64,000 bases of DNA from Falsiroseomonas tokyonensis. Its GTDB lineage: Bacteria; Pseudomonadota; Alphaproteobacteria; Acetobacterales; Acetobacteraceae. Positions 33,094 to 41,073 of the stretch are shown one piece after another; position 1 is the stretch's first letter; every line of letters begins with the position of its first letter. The notes under the pieces were generated by a model. That model worked only from the letters and a program-made list of their open reading frames with translations. It was not told the DNA's origin and ran no database searches. Made by a program: the position numbers and the translations under genes. The DNA lies in the NCBI RefSeq assembly GCF_019024325.1, contig NZ_JAFNJS010000004.1, positions 496,001-560,000 of the forward strand. The letters run 5' to 3'.

Positions 33094-34022
33094 TGGAGCT
33101 CCTCGCCTATGGCAGTTTTTTTCTGTGCTTCGCCAGCATCTTCGCCGTCATGGCGCTGGGCCTCAACCTGCAATGGGGCTTTGCGGGGCTGTTCAATGTG
33201 GGCGTCGCGGGCTTCGTCGCGATCGGGGCCTATGCCTCCGCCTTGCTCACCACCTCGCTCGGCTGGCCCGTGGCGCTGGGCTGGATTGGCGCCATGGCGG
33301 CGGCCGGCATCGCGGCCTTCATCGTCGGCCTGGCGGCGCTGCGGTTGCGGGAGGACTACCTGGCCATCACCACCTTCGGCATCGCGGTGGTGATCCAGCT
33401 GGTCGCCCTGAACGCCCAGGCGCTGACCGGCGGCCCCTTCGGCATCCAGTCCATCCCGAAGCCGCTGTCCGCCTGGCTGGGCGCGGGGCTGGCCTGGAAC
33501 CTGGCCTATCTCGCGCTGGTGCTGGGCGTCGTGGGCCTCGCCTGGTGGGGGCTGGAACGGCTGGTGGCGGGCCCCTGGGGCCGCGTGCTGCGCGCGATCC
33601 GGGAGGATGAGGCGGCGGCGGCCTCGCTCGGCAAGCCGGCGCGGCGCTATCGGCTGCAGGCCTTCGTGCTCGGCTGCATGCTGATGGGGCTGGGCGGCGC
33701 GCTCTATGCGCATTTCGTCGGCTATATCGCGCCCGAGGACTTCCTGCCGGTCCTCACCTTCCAGGTCTGGGCCATGCTCATCGTCGGTGGGTCCGGCCGC
33801 AACCTCGGCGCCGTGGCGGGCGCAGTGCTGGTCTGGGGCATCTGGACCGTCTCCGGCGGGCTGCTGCGGGACCTGCTGCCGCAGGCGGAACAGGCGCGCG
33901 GCGCGGCGCTGCAGGTGGTGCTCATCGGCGTGCTGATCGCGGCCATCCTGGTGGCGCGGCCGCGCGGGCTGTTCGGAGAACGCGCCACCGTCTCTCGCCA
34001 CGCCGCCGAGGATGCGACGTGA
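33093..34022 (+). CDS. Branched-chain-type ABC transporter permease (LivM-like)
   Basis: A 309-residue permease. LivM features are MALGLNLQWGFAGLFNVGVAGFVAIGAY near the N-terminus, RLREDYLAITTFG and the ATPase-contact loop GRVLRAIREDEAAAASLGK. It overlaps livH-like by TGATG and ends the operon; the next gene is convergent, 7 bases away. With LivF, LivG, LivH and the remote receptor it makes a complete importer. Confidence 0.92.
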   Translation: MELLAYGSFFLCFASIFAVMALGLNLQWGFAGLFNVGVAGFVAIGAYASALLTTSLGWPVALGWIGAMAAAGIAAFIVGLAALRLREDYLAITTFGIAVVIQLVALNAQALTGGPFGIQSIPKPLSAWLGAGLAWNLAYLALVLGVVGLAWWGLERLVAGPWGRVLRAIREDEAAAASLGKPARRYRLQAFVLGCMLMGLGGALYAHFVGYIAPEDFLPVLTFQVWAMLIVGGSGRNLGAVAGAVLVWGIWTVSGGLLRDLLPQAEQARGAALQVVLIGVLIAAILVARPRGLFGERATVSRHAAEDAT

Positions 34023-34029
34023 CGCGGCC

Positions 34030-34785
34030 TCAGCGCCCCATCGCGAACCACCAGCGGATCGCGCGGTGTTCCAGCGCGACGAAGCCGCGGTTCAGCGCAT
34101 AGCCGAGCGCGGCCAGCAGCAACACCGTCGCATACATCTCCGGCGCACGACCGGCGAACTGCATCACGACCAGGTAATTGCCCACGCCCTGCTCGCCCGC
34201 GATCATCTCCGCCACCACCGTCACCACCAGCGCCAGGCCGAGCGCCACGCGAAGACCCGCGAGGATATAGGGCAGGCAGGCGGGCAGCACGATGAAGACC
34301 GCGCGGCGCCAGGCACCGATGCCGAAGGTGCGGCCCATGGCCAGCGCCTCCGCCTCCACCGCGCGCACGCCCTGCAGCGTATTGGTCAGCACCGGAAAGA
34401 AGACGGTCAGCGCCACCACGGTGATCTTCATCGGATCGTCGAGGCCGAGGAACAGCACCAGCGGCGGAATCACCGCCGGAACCGGGATCGGCCGCAACAG
34501 CTCCACCACCACGCCGAACAGCCGCGCCAGCATCGGCACCAGCGCGAAGCCGAGCCCCACCACAACGCCGGCCAGGCCGCCCGCGAGCAGTCCCGCGAAC
34601 ATGCGGTAGAGCGAGCCGCCGACGCGCAGCGGCAGTTCGCCCGTTACGCTGTCGCGGACCAGCGCACCAACCACCTCCGTCACCGGCGGCCAGTTCGTGC
34701 TGTCCACCCAGCCCAGCCGCGCCGAGGCTTCCCAAAGCGCGAGCAGGCCCAGCACCAGCCAGACACCGGAGGACGGCCGCCGCAT
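34030..34785 (-). CDS. Sulfonate/taurine-type ABC transporter permease, second copy
   Basis: A 251-residue SsuC/TauC-type permease with LWEASARLGWV at the N-terminus, RPIPVPAVIPPLVLFLGL and the EAA loop RTFGIGAWRRAVFIVLPACLPYILAGLR. It is translationally coupled to the receptor gene upstream (ATGA at 34785). A second, related permease gene lies on the other side of the receptor, so the channel may be a heterodimer; importers of this class normally use two copies of one permease. Confidence 0.9.
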   Translation of the reverse strand: MRRPSSGVWLVLGLLALWEASARLGWVDSTNWPPVTEVVGALVRDSVTGELPLRVGGSLYRMFAGLLAGGLAGVVVGLGFALVPMLARLFGVVVELLRPIPVPAVIPPLVLFLGLDDPMKITVVALTVFFPVLTNTLQGVRAVEAEALAMGRTFGIGAWRRAVFIVLPACLPYILAGLRVALGLALVVTVVAEMIAGEQGVGNYLVVMQFAGRAPEMYATVLLLAALGYALNRGFVALEHRAIRWWFAMGR

Positions 34786-35744
34786 CAGACGCGTGCGGTG
34801 CGGTGGATGAGGCTGGCGCTGGCGGGGTAGCGGCCGGTCAGCCCGTAGCGCTGCATGGTGGCCACCAGCGTATCCAGTTCCGCCGGCGTCACACCCTTCG
34901 GATAGGCGGGCAGCGCCGTGTTCTGCAGCCGCGCGAGCGGGACACGGGAGAAGGCGGAGATCAGCTCCAGCAGCGCCGGCTGGCCGGCCCACTCATTCAC
35001 CCAGTCCACGCCCTTGTGCAGTGCGCGGGCGAAGCGATCGAAGAGCTCGCCGTTCCGCGCGAGATCATCGGCCATCGCCACATATTGCGCATTGGTGCCG
35101 CCCGGCTCGGTCTCGCTGATCGGCCAGCCGATGCGCTCCAGCCTGTCGCCATGCGTCTCCAGCGCCGCGGCGACGAAAGGCTCGGAGAAGATCGCGGCAT
35201 CCACCTGTCCGCCGGCCAGCGCATCCGCCATCTGCGGGAAGGGCACTTCGACGGTAGTGACGCGGCGCCAGTCGCCGCCGGTCTTCTCCACCCAGGCCAT
35301 GCCGCGCAGCCAAACGATGTTGTTGCGGGTGTTGGAGGCCATGCGCTTGCCCTCCAGGTCCTTGCCCGTGCGCAGGCCCGATCCCTTGCGCACCAGCAGC
35401 GCCAGGATATCCGGCGGCCCGTCCTTGCCCTTGCTGGCGCCGGAGACAAAACGGAAATCCAGCCCCTCCCGCGCGCCCAGCATGATGGAGACGACGTTAG
35501 AGAAGACGACGCGGAACTGACCAGCGACCAGCCCCGGCAGGCCGGTGGCGCCGCCGGCGGTGGTGGAGGTGTCGATCTCGATTCCCTCCGCCGCGAAATA
35601 GCCTTCGCGGATCGCGGCATGCAGCGGCGCCACATCCAGCACGGGAATCACGCTGACGCGCATCTTCGTCAGACTCTGCGCGCGCAGCGCAGGCGCGGCC
35701 AGCGCGGCGGGGATGGCCAGGGCAGTACGACGGGTGATGTCCAC
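34785..35744 (-). CDS. NMT1/SsuA-type ABC transporter substrate-binding protein
   Basis: A 319-residue periplasmic receptor of the NMT1/THI5-like group. The start is GTG at 35744, five bases after a perfect AGGAGG that overlaps the stop of the upstream permease gene. A short Tat-like signal (ITRRTALAIPAALAAPALRAQ) leads into the mature fold (EGYFAAEGIEID, then FSNVVSIMLGAREGLDFRFV). Family members bind sulfonates, pyrimidine precursors of thiamine, or aromatic acids; the ligand is not predictable here. Confidence 0.9.
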   Translation of the reverse strand: MDITRRTALAIPAALAAPALRAQSLTKMRVSVIPVLDVAPLHAAIREGYFAAEGIEIDTSTTAGGATGLPGLVAGQFRVVFSNVVSIMLGAREGLDFRFVSGASKGKDGPPDILALLVRKGSGLRTGKDLEGKRMASNTRNNIVWLRGMAWVEKTGGDWRRVTTVEVPFPQMADALAGGQVDAAIFSEPFVAAALETHGDRLERIGWPISETEPGGTNAQYVAMADDLARNGELFDRFARALHKGVDWVNEWAGQPALLELISAFSRVPLARLQNTALPAYPKGVTPAELDTLVATMQRYGLTGRYPASASLIHRTARV

Positions 35745-35754
35745 GAAGACCTCC

Positions 35755-36519
35755 TCAGGGGTTGCGGTTCTGCCAATGCAGCGCGCGACGTTCCAACGCA
35801 ACGAAGACGCCGTTCAGCACCAGGCCGAGCAGCGCGAGAATGACCAGCCAGGCATACATCTGCCGGATCAGAAAACTGCGCTGCATGTCGAGGATCAGGA
35901 AGCCGAGCCCGCCCTGCCCCGCCAGCATCTCGGCCAGCACCGCCAGCACCAGCGCCAGGCCGAGGCTGATGCGCATTCCCGCCAGGATGAAGGGCAGCGC
36001 CGCCGGCAGCACCAGGTGCCACAGCGTATGCGCCGTGCCCCAGCCATGCGTGCGCGCCGCATCCAGCATCACGCGATCCACGCCGCGCACGCCCTGCAGC
36101 GTATTCAGCAGCACGGGAAAGATCACCACCAGCGTGACGGAGGTGATCTTCATGGTGTCGCCGATACCGAGGAACAGCATCAGCGGCGGCACCAGCGCGG
36201 ATTTCGGGATCGGCCGCAGCAGTTCCACCAGCGGTTCGAACAGGCGAAAAGCCGCCGGCCACCAGCCCATCGCGGTGCCGAGCACGACGCCAATGACGCT
36301 GCCTATGGCGAAGCCGGCAAAGACCAGCCGCAGCGTCGCCAGCAGCGGCGCGATGAATTCGCCCGATGCCAGCAGGTCCCAGAGCGTGGTGCCGATGACC
36401 GAAGGCGGCGGCAGCAGCACGCGGCGGATCAGCCCCGCCTCCACCGCCCATTCCAGCCCCGCCAGCAGCAGCGCCAGCACGGCCAAGCCGGGCAGGATGG
36501 CACGCAGCCGCTCAGCCAT
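35755..36519 (-). CDS. Sulfonate/taurine-type ABC transporter permease
   Basis: A 254-residue SsuC/TauC-type permease. Residues RPIPKSALVPPLMLFLGIGDTMKI and DAARTHGWGTAHTLWHLVLPAALPFILAGMR (EAA loop) closely parallel the second permease at 34030-34785, so the two look like an old duplication flanking the receptor. It overlaps the ATPase gene upstream by 8 bases. The strong ribosome site for the receptor is embedded in its last codons. Confidence 0.91.
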   Translation of the reverse strand: MAERLRAILPGLAVLALLLAGLEWAVEAGLIRRVLLPPPSVIGTTLWDLLASGEFIAPLLATLRLVFAGFAIGSVIGVVLGTAMGWWPAAFRLFEPLVELLRPIPKSALVPPLMLFLGIGDTMKITSVTLVVIFPVLLNTLQGVRGVDRVMLDAARTHGWGTAHTLWHLVLPAALPFILAGMRISLGLALVLAVLAEMLAGQGGLGFLILDMQRSFLIRQMYAWLVILALLGLVLNGVFVALERRALHWQNRNP

Positions 36520-37285
36520 GACGGGTCATCAACCGGTCCAGCAGCGCATGGCGCAGTTCGAGGAAGCGCGGCAGCTCGCGTGTCGCCACCGGATCCCGCG
36601 GCCGGTCGATGCCGACCTCGATCACTTCGGCCACCGTGGTCGGCCGCGGCGTCAGCACGGCGATGCGATCGGCCAGGGTGATCGCCTCCTCCACGTCATG
36701 CGTCACCAGCAGCACGGTCAGGCTGCGGCGCGCGCAGATCTCGAGAACCAGCGCATGCAGGTCGAGCCGCGTCAGCGCATCCACCGCGCTGAAGGGCTCG
36801 TCCATGAGCAGCATCGCCGGTTCCGCCGCCAGTGCGCGGGCGATCGCCACGCGCTGCTGCATGCCGCCCGAGAGCTGCCAGGGGAAGTGGTCGCCGAAGC
36901 CGCCCAGGCCCACCTGCGCCAGCGGCTCCTCTGCCGCCGCGCGTGCGCGCTTACGTCCCACGCGGTGCTCTGTCGCGAAGGCCACATTGTCCCGCACCGT
37001 GCGCCAGGGCAGCAGGGACCGGCTGTATTGCTGGAAGACATAGACCGCCTCCGGTGGCGGCGCGGTGACGGGCCGCCCCGCCAGCCGCACCGTGCCCGAA
37101 GTCACCGGCAGCAGCCCCGCCGCCATCTGCAGCAGCGTGGACTTGCCGCAGCCGGAGGGGCCGAGCACCGCCATGAACTCGCCCGCGCGCACGTCCAGCG
37201 AGACGCGATCCATCACCCGCGCGGGCGGACCGCCGCGCGTCGGAAATTCCTTGCTGACCGCATCGAGCTCGAGGAGCATCTGCAT
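36512..37285 (-). CDS. Sulfonate/taurine-type ABC transporter ATPase (SsuB-like)
   Basis: A 257-residue ATPase with Walker A GPSGCGKST, the Q-loop VFQQYSRSLLPWRTVRDN typical of SsuB/TauB, signature LSGGMQQR, Walker B MLLMDEPFSAVDA and switch His in VTHDVEEA. It is the first gene of the four-gene minus-strand importer unit. The ATG at 37285 has a GGGAAAGG ribosome site. The 59-base gap to the upstream glutamine-synthetase-like gene has no clear terminator, so readthrough from that unit is possible. Confidence 0.92.
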   Translation of the reverse strand: MQMLLELDAVSKEFPTRGGPPARVMDRVSLDVRAGEFMAVLGPSGCGKSTLLQMAAGLLPVTSGTVRLAGRPVTAPPPEAVYVFQQYSRSLLPWRTVRDNVAFATEHRVGRKRARAAAEEPLAQVGLGGFGDHFPWQLSGGMQQRVAIARALAAEPAMLLMDEPFSAVDALTRLDLHALVLEICARRSLTVLLVTHDVEEAITLADRIAVLTPRPTTVAEVIEVGIDRPRDPVATRELPRFLELRHALLDRLMTRHG

Positions 37286-37344
37286 CCTTTCCCTGGAGCC
37301 GTGCGGCGTTTCCGAAGACGGGGTCGTTGCCCCTCCCGATCCCG

Positions 37345-38760
37345 TCAGAAGAGTTCGAAATACTCGCGATGTTCCCAGTCCGAGACCTCGGCCTCGAAGC
37401 GGGCGATCTCCGCGCGCTTCAGCCGCGCGTAATAGTCCACGAAGATGTCGCCGAAGGCAGCGCGCGCCGTGGCGCTCTCCTCCAGCGCCGTCACAGCCTC
37501 CGCCAGGCTGCGCGGCAGCAGCGGCGCCTCGGTCTCATAGGGCGTGTCCGCCGGCGGCCCGGGGTCGCGCTGCGCCACAATACCCTCCAGCCCATAGGCG
37601 AGCTGGGAGGCCAGGTAGAGATAGGGGTTCGCCGCCGGCTCGCCGACGCGATTTTCCAGCCGCGTCGCCGCGTCGCCCGGCGCGCCCAGCGCGCGCACCA
37701 TCACGCCGCGATTGTCGATGCCCCAGATGGCGCGATCCGGCGCCAGCGAATGGCTGCGATAGCGGCGGTAGCCGTTGATGGTCGGCGTGGCGAAGACCGC
37801 CGCCGCACGCGCATGCGACAGCAGGCCGCCGAGAAAGTGCCGCGCCGTCTCCGACAGCAGCGTGCCCTCCCCCGCAAATATGTTGCGGCCGTCCCGCACA
37901 AGCGACTGGTGCAGGTGCCAGCCGCTCGACATCACATTGGGGATGCGCGGGCGGCACATGAAGGTGGCGTGGTAGCCATGCCGCCGCGCCACCTGCTTCA
38001 CCGCGCTGCGGAACAGCACCATGGCATCGGCGCTCGCCAGGCCCTTCTGCGGGCCGAAGGTGAACTCCACCTGGCTCGGCCCGTATTCCACCTCCATCGA
38101 GCGCAGCGGCAGGCCGAGCGCCTGGATCTCGCGGCGCAGGATTTCGAGGATCGGGTCGAGCTGGTCGTAGCGCAGCTCGGTCAGGTAGTTGTAGCCCTGC
38201 GTCAGCAGCGCCACCTCCGGCGGCGTGCCCGGCTGCCCCGCATCACCAGGCGCCAGCTTCGGATCGGTCAGCCGGAAGAGATGAAACTCCACCTCCAGCC
38301 CGGTGCAGAACTCGAAGCCCAGCTCGCCAGCCCGCAAAACCTGTTGCCGCAACAGGTGGCGCGTGCCGAGCGGAACCGGGCGGCCATCGGCAAAATAGGC
38401 GTCGCAGAGAATCCAGCCGGTATGCGGCGCCCAGGGCAGGGTGCGGAAGGTGGCGGGGTCCGGCACCAGCAGCGCATCCGCCGCGCCCTCCATCGCCTTC
38501 TCCCCCAGCGCGCCACCGGCGGACCAGACGGGGAAGACGGTGCGATGCGAGGAATCCTTCAGCAGCAGCGTCGTGGTCATCGCCACGCCATTGGCCAGCG
38601 CGCCTGTGGCCTCGCTGGCCATGATGGTCTTGCCGCGCAGGATGCCGTGCTGGTCGGGGAAGGCGAGCCGCAGCACACCGAGGCCGGCCGCCTCGATCTG
38701 CTTCAGGACCTCGGCACGCAGCCCGGGCTGATCCAGCCCGTGTCGCTGAACAAAACTCAT
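37345..38760 (-). CDS. Glutamine synthetase-like gamma-glutamyl ligase
   Basis: A 471-residue glutamine-synthetase fold protein, recognised by GLEVEFHLF and EVEYGPSQVEF (metal-binding Glu residues), the SGWHLHQSL ATP-site His, NGYRRYR and the C-terminal RLENRVGEPAANPYLYL. It is not the housekeeping enzyme: it lacks the usual N-terminal and adenylylation context and is coupled by ATGA to a Rieske oxygenase gene. Relatives such as PuuA and the aniline/isopropylamine enzymes join glutamate to amines ahead of oxidation. I therefore expect it to gamma-glutamylate an amine. Intact active-site residues suggest it is functional. Confidence 0.88.
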   Translation of the reverse strand: MSFVQRHGLDQPGLRAEVLKQIEAAGLGVLRLAFPDQHGILRGKTIMASEATGALANGVAMTTTLLLKDSSHRTVFPVWSAGGALGEKAMEGAADALLVPDPATFRTLPWAPHTGWILCDAYFADGRPVPLGTRHLLRQQVLRAGELGFEFCTGLEVEFHLFRLTDPKLAPGDAGQPGTPPEVALLTQGYNYLTELRYDQLDPILEILRREIQALGLPLRSMEVEYGPSQVEFTFGPQKGLASADAMVLFRSAVKQVARRHGYHATFMCRPRIPNVMSSGWHLHQSLVRDGRNIFAGEGTLLSETARHFLGGLLSHARAAAVFATPTINGYRRYRSHSLAPDRAIWGIDNRGVMVRALGAPGDAATRLENRVGEPAANPYLYLASQLAYGLEGIVAQRDPGPPADTPYETEAPLLPRSLAEAVTALEESATARAAFGDIFVDYYARLKRAEIARFEAEVSDWEHREYFELF

Positions 38761-40082
38761 TCGGCGGCGAGCGCCGGCGGGGCCCAGGGGGCGGCGCCGC
38801 GGCGGCGTGCCACGGCCTCGCGCCAGCGGCTTTCCCATTCCGCGGTCGGCGCCATGGTGTCGATGGTAGCGGGGCCGATGATGCGCGGCGTCGCCTCCGC
38901 ATCCTGCATCAGCGCCGGCGCGCGGCCTTCCTCCATCGCCGCCATGGCGCGCAGCAGCAGGCGGCGATTGGCGGCGATCGCCTTGTCGCTGCTGGCCAGA
39001 TTCTCCCGAGTCCGGTCCTGGATGGCGCCCTGCGATTCCACGGCCCATTGGTCGTGGACATTGATGTCCTCGCCCATGCCTGTGTAGGTCTCGGTCGCCT
39101 GCTCCTCCGGGTCGAAGCCGTAGTCGTTGTGGCGGCCGAGTTTCGGCAGGTAGTCCGGCAGGCTGTAGGATTCCAGCCGCTGCGCCCGCATCTGCGCCTT
39201 GTCCACGGGCTTCGAAAAGCTGGTGAAGATCGCCACCCAATAGGTATGCGTATCATCCACCGGCATGTGCCACTGGGTGATGGTCATCTCCGCGCTCATC
39301 GGAATGACGAAGGCCTGCGGGAAAACCAGGTTCGTCACGCGCACATGCGTCGTCGCGTCGTTGATGGTGCGCAGCGCGGTCACGCGCAGGCCGAAGTCGG
39401 TGTTCTCCACCTCGATCCGCGGCCGCGCATATTCGCGCAGCACATAGGTCATCGGCAGGTCGGAACCGTCGGAGGTGGCGCGGAACTGCTTGCCATAGGC
39501 CTCGGACGCGTCACCATCCTCGAAGAAGCGGTGCAGGAAGCTGGCATGGGCGGGGTCGATGCCGACCTCCAGCGCCTGCAGCCAGTTGCAGGAGATCAGG
39601 CCCTTGAAGGCGAAGACATGCGTATCGGGCGCCGTGAAGCAATCCAGCGCCGGGAAAGGCGGCGCCGCGCCCTCGCCCAGGAAGGCGAAGACGATGCCGC
39701 TGCGCAGCTCCACCGGATAGGATCGCTGCCGGATGCGGGTGCAGAGCGTGCTGCCCTCGGGCTCCGCCGGTGTATCCAGGCACTTGCCCTGCGTGTCGAA
39801 CAGCCAGCCATGGAAGGGGCAGCGCAGCCCGCCATCCTCCAGCCGCCCGAAGGCGAGATCGGCGTTGCGGTGCGGGCAGTCGCGATCCAGCAGGCCGAGC
39901 CGCCCCTGCTCGTCGCGGAACAGCACGAAATCCTGCCCCAGCGCGCGCACGGCGCGCACCGGGCGCTTCTCCTCGAGTTCGTCGACCAGCGCGATCGGCT
40001 GCCAGTACTGCCGGAGCACGCGCCCACCCGGCGTGCCGGGCCCCACGCGCGTCAGGCGTTCGTTCATCTCGGCGGAGATCAT
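38757..40082 (-). CDS. Rieske non-heme iron oxygenase, alpha subunit (phthalate dioxygenase group)
   Basis: A 441-residue oxygenase. The Rieske cluster ligands are C69 and H71 (CPHRN) and C88 and H91 (CPFHGW), with the family spacing CxH-x16-CxxH. The mononuclear iron site is seen as DPAHASFLHRF (D176, H179, H184). The N-terminal RQYWQPI and length fit one-component alpha-only oxygenases fed by a phthalate-type reductase, which is not encoded nearby. Its stop overlaps the start of the glutamine-synthetase-like gene, suggesting attack on a glutamylated amine or on the free aromatic before it. The promoter region contains a perfect palindrome expected to bind the divergent IclR regulator. Confidence 0.9.
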   Translation of the reverse strand: MISAEMNERLTRVGPGTPGGRVLRQYWQPIALVDELEEKRPVRAVRALGQDFVLFRDEQGRLGLLDRDCPHRNADLAFGRLEDGGLRCPFHGWLFDTQGKCLDTPAEPEGSTLCTRIRQRSYPVELRSGIVFAFLGEGAAPPFPALDCFTAPDTHVFAFKGLISCNWLQALEVGIDPAHASFLHRFFEDGDASEAYGKQFRATSDGSDLPMTYVLREYARPRIEVENTDFGLRVTALRTINDATTHVRVTNLVFPQAFVIPMSAEMTITQWHMPVDDTHTYWVAIFTSFSKPVDKAQMRAQRLESYSLPDYLPKLGRHNDYGFDPEEQATETYTGMGEDINVHDQWAVESQGAIQDRTRENLASSDKAIAANRRLLLRAMAAMEEGRAPALMQDAEATPRIIGPATIDTMAPTAEWESRWREAVARRRGAAPWAPPALAAE

Positions 40083-40101
40083 GGCGGCTGCAGCTCCGGC
40101 A

Positions 40102-40128
40102 ACAAGTGTTCACTGACCGAACACTTGT
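40102..40128. promoter_or_regulatory. Probable IclR operator between oxygenase and iclR-type gene
   Basis: A perfect 10-base inverted repeat, ACAAGTGTTC (40102-40111) and GAACACTTGT (40119-40128), spaced by 7 bases. Its core GTTC-N7-GAAC (40108-40122) is a 15-base palindrome of the kind bound by IclR-family regulators, and it lies in the 103-base gap between divergent starts at 40082 and 40186. A second copy of the same core occurs at 41035-41049. Confidence 0.7.
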
Positions 40129-40185
40129 GCGATAGTAGCGAAGGCCCAGCTTTCCGCACAAGCCGCTTTTGGAAGGTTCTTCACC

Positions 40186-40986
40186 ATGCCGCGCCTGAAT
40201 GCCGAGGATGCGGGCCGTCGCGAGGCCGCCGGCCACGGCCCGGATTTTCTCGAAGCCCTCGCGCGCGGCCTCGCCGTGCTGCAGGCTTTTGGGCCGGAGC
40301 GCCGGCAGATGACGCTGGCCGAGGCCGCACGCGCCGTGGACCTGCCGCGCGCCACCGTGCGCCGCGCGCTGCACACGCTGGTCGTGCTTGGCCATGTCGA
40401 GGTCGAGGGCAAGCTGTTCCGCCTCACGCCGCGCGTGCTGCGGCTGGCCGCCGGCTATCTCGGCGCCAATGGCCTGTCGCAGATCCTGCAGCCACGCTGC
40501 GAGAAGCTGAGCGCGGAGGTCGGCGCGCCGTGTTCCGCTGCGGTGCTGGACGGGGCGGAGATCGTCTTCATCGCCTACGGCCAGCCGGCGCGTCTGCTCA
40601 ATCTCACCACCATGGTGGGCCTGCGCCTGCCCGCCTTCTGCACCGCGCTTGGGCGCGTGCTGCTGGCGGGTCTGCCTGAGGATGCGCTGGACTCCTTGCT
40701 CACACAGCACCCGCCCTTCGCCGTGACGCCGCAGACGGAGCTCGACCCTGCCCGCATCCGCAAGCGCATCGCCAAGGCGCGCGCGGATGGCTTTGCCCTT
40801 GTGGACCAGGAAGCCGAGCAAGGCTTTCGCTCCCTCGCCGTGCCGCTGCGGCGGCATGACGGGCGCGTGGTCGCGGCGCTCAACGTCGGCATGCATACCG
40901 AACGCGGTACGGCCACTGCCCTGCGCGAAGGCTACCTGCCTCTGCTGCGCGCACAGGCGGCCGACCTCGCGCCGCAATTGTTGTGA
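40186..40986 (+). CDS. IclR family transcriptional regulator (PcaR-like)
   Basis: A 266-residue IclR-type regulator. The N-terminal winged helix-turn-helix reads FLEALARGLAVLQAF, MTLAEAARAVDLPRATVRRALHTL and the wing LFRLTPRVLRLAAGYL; the C-terminal ligand domain includes PAFCTALGRVLLA and GFALVDQEAEQGFRSLAVPL. The LGxxYL/LQP pattern is that of the PcaR/PobR aromatic-acid group. It stands divergent from the Rieske/glutamine-synthetase unit and upstream of the amine oxidase/hydantoinase unit, with matching palindromes in both promoter regions, so it likely controls both and itself. Confidence 0.92.
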   Translation: MPRLNAEDAGRREAAGHGPDFLEALARGLAVLQAFGPERRQMTLAEAARAVDLPRATVRRALHTLVVLGHVEVEGKLFRLTPRVLRLAAGYLGANGLSQILQPRCEKLSAEVGAPCSAAVLDGAEIVFIAYGQPARLLNLTTMVGLRLPAFCTALGRVLLAGLPEDALDSLLTQHPPFAVTPQTELDPARIRKRIAKARADGFALVDQEAEQGFRSLAVPLRRHDGRVVAALNVGMHTERGTATALREGYLPLLRAQAADLAPQLL

Positions 40987-41034
40987 CCTATCCGTTGCGC
41001 TCCGCGCGGAACGCAAGCTAGCATTCGCACAGAC

Positions 41035-41049
41035 GTTCGGTCTCCGAAC
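41035..41049. promoter_or_regulatory. Second IclR-type palindrome upstream of the amine oxidase operon
   Basis: GTTCGG-TCT-CCGAAC is a perfect 15-base palindrome whose half-sites and spacing (GTTC-N7-GAAC) equal those of the core at 40108-40122. It lies 25 bases before the ATG of the FAD oxidoreductase gene and 49 bases after the iclR-type stop. Confidence 0.65.
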
Positions 41050-41073
41050 AGCAGCCAGGTGCAGGACCCCAGC

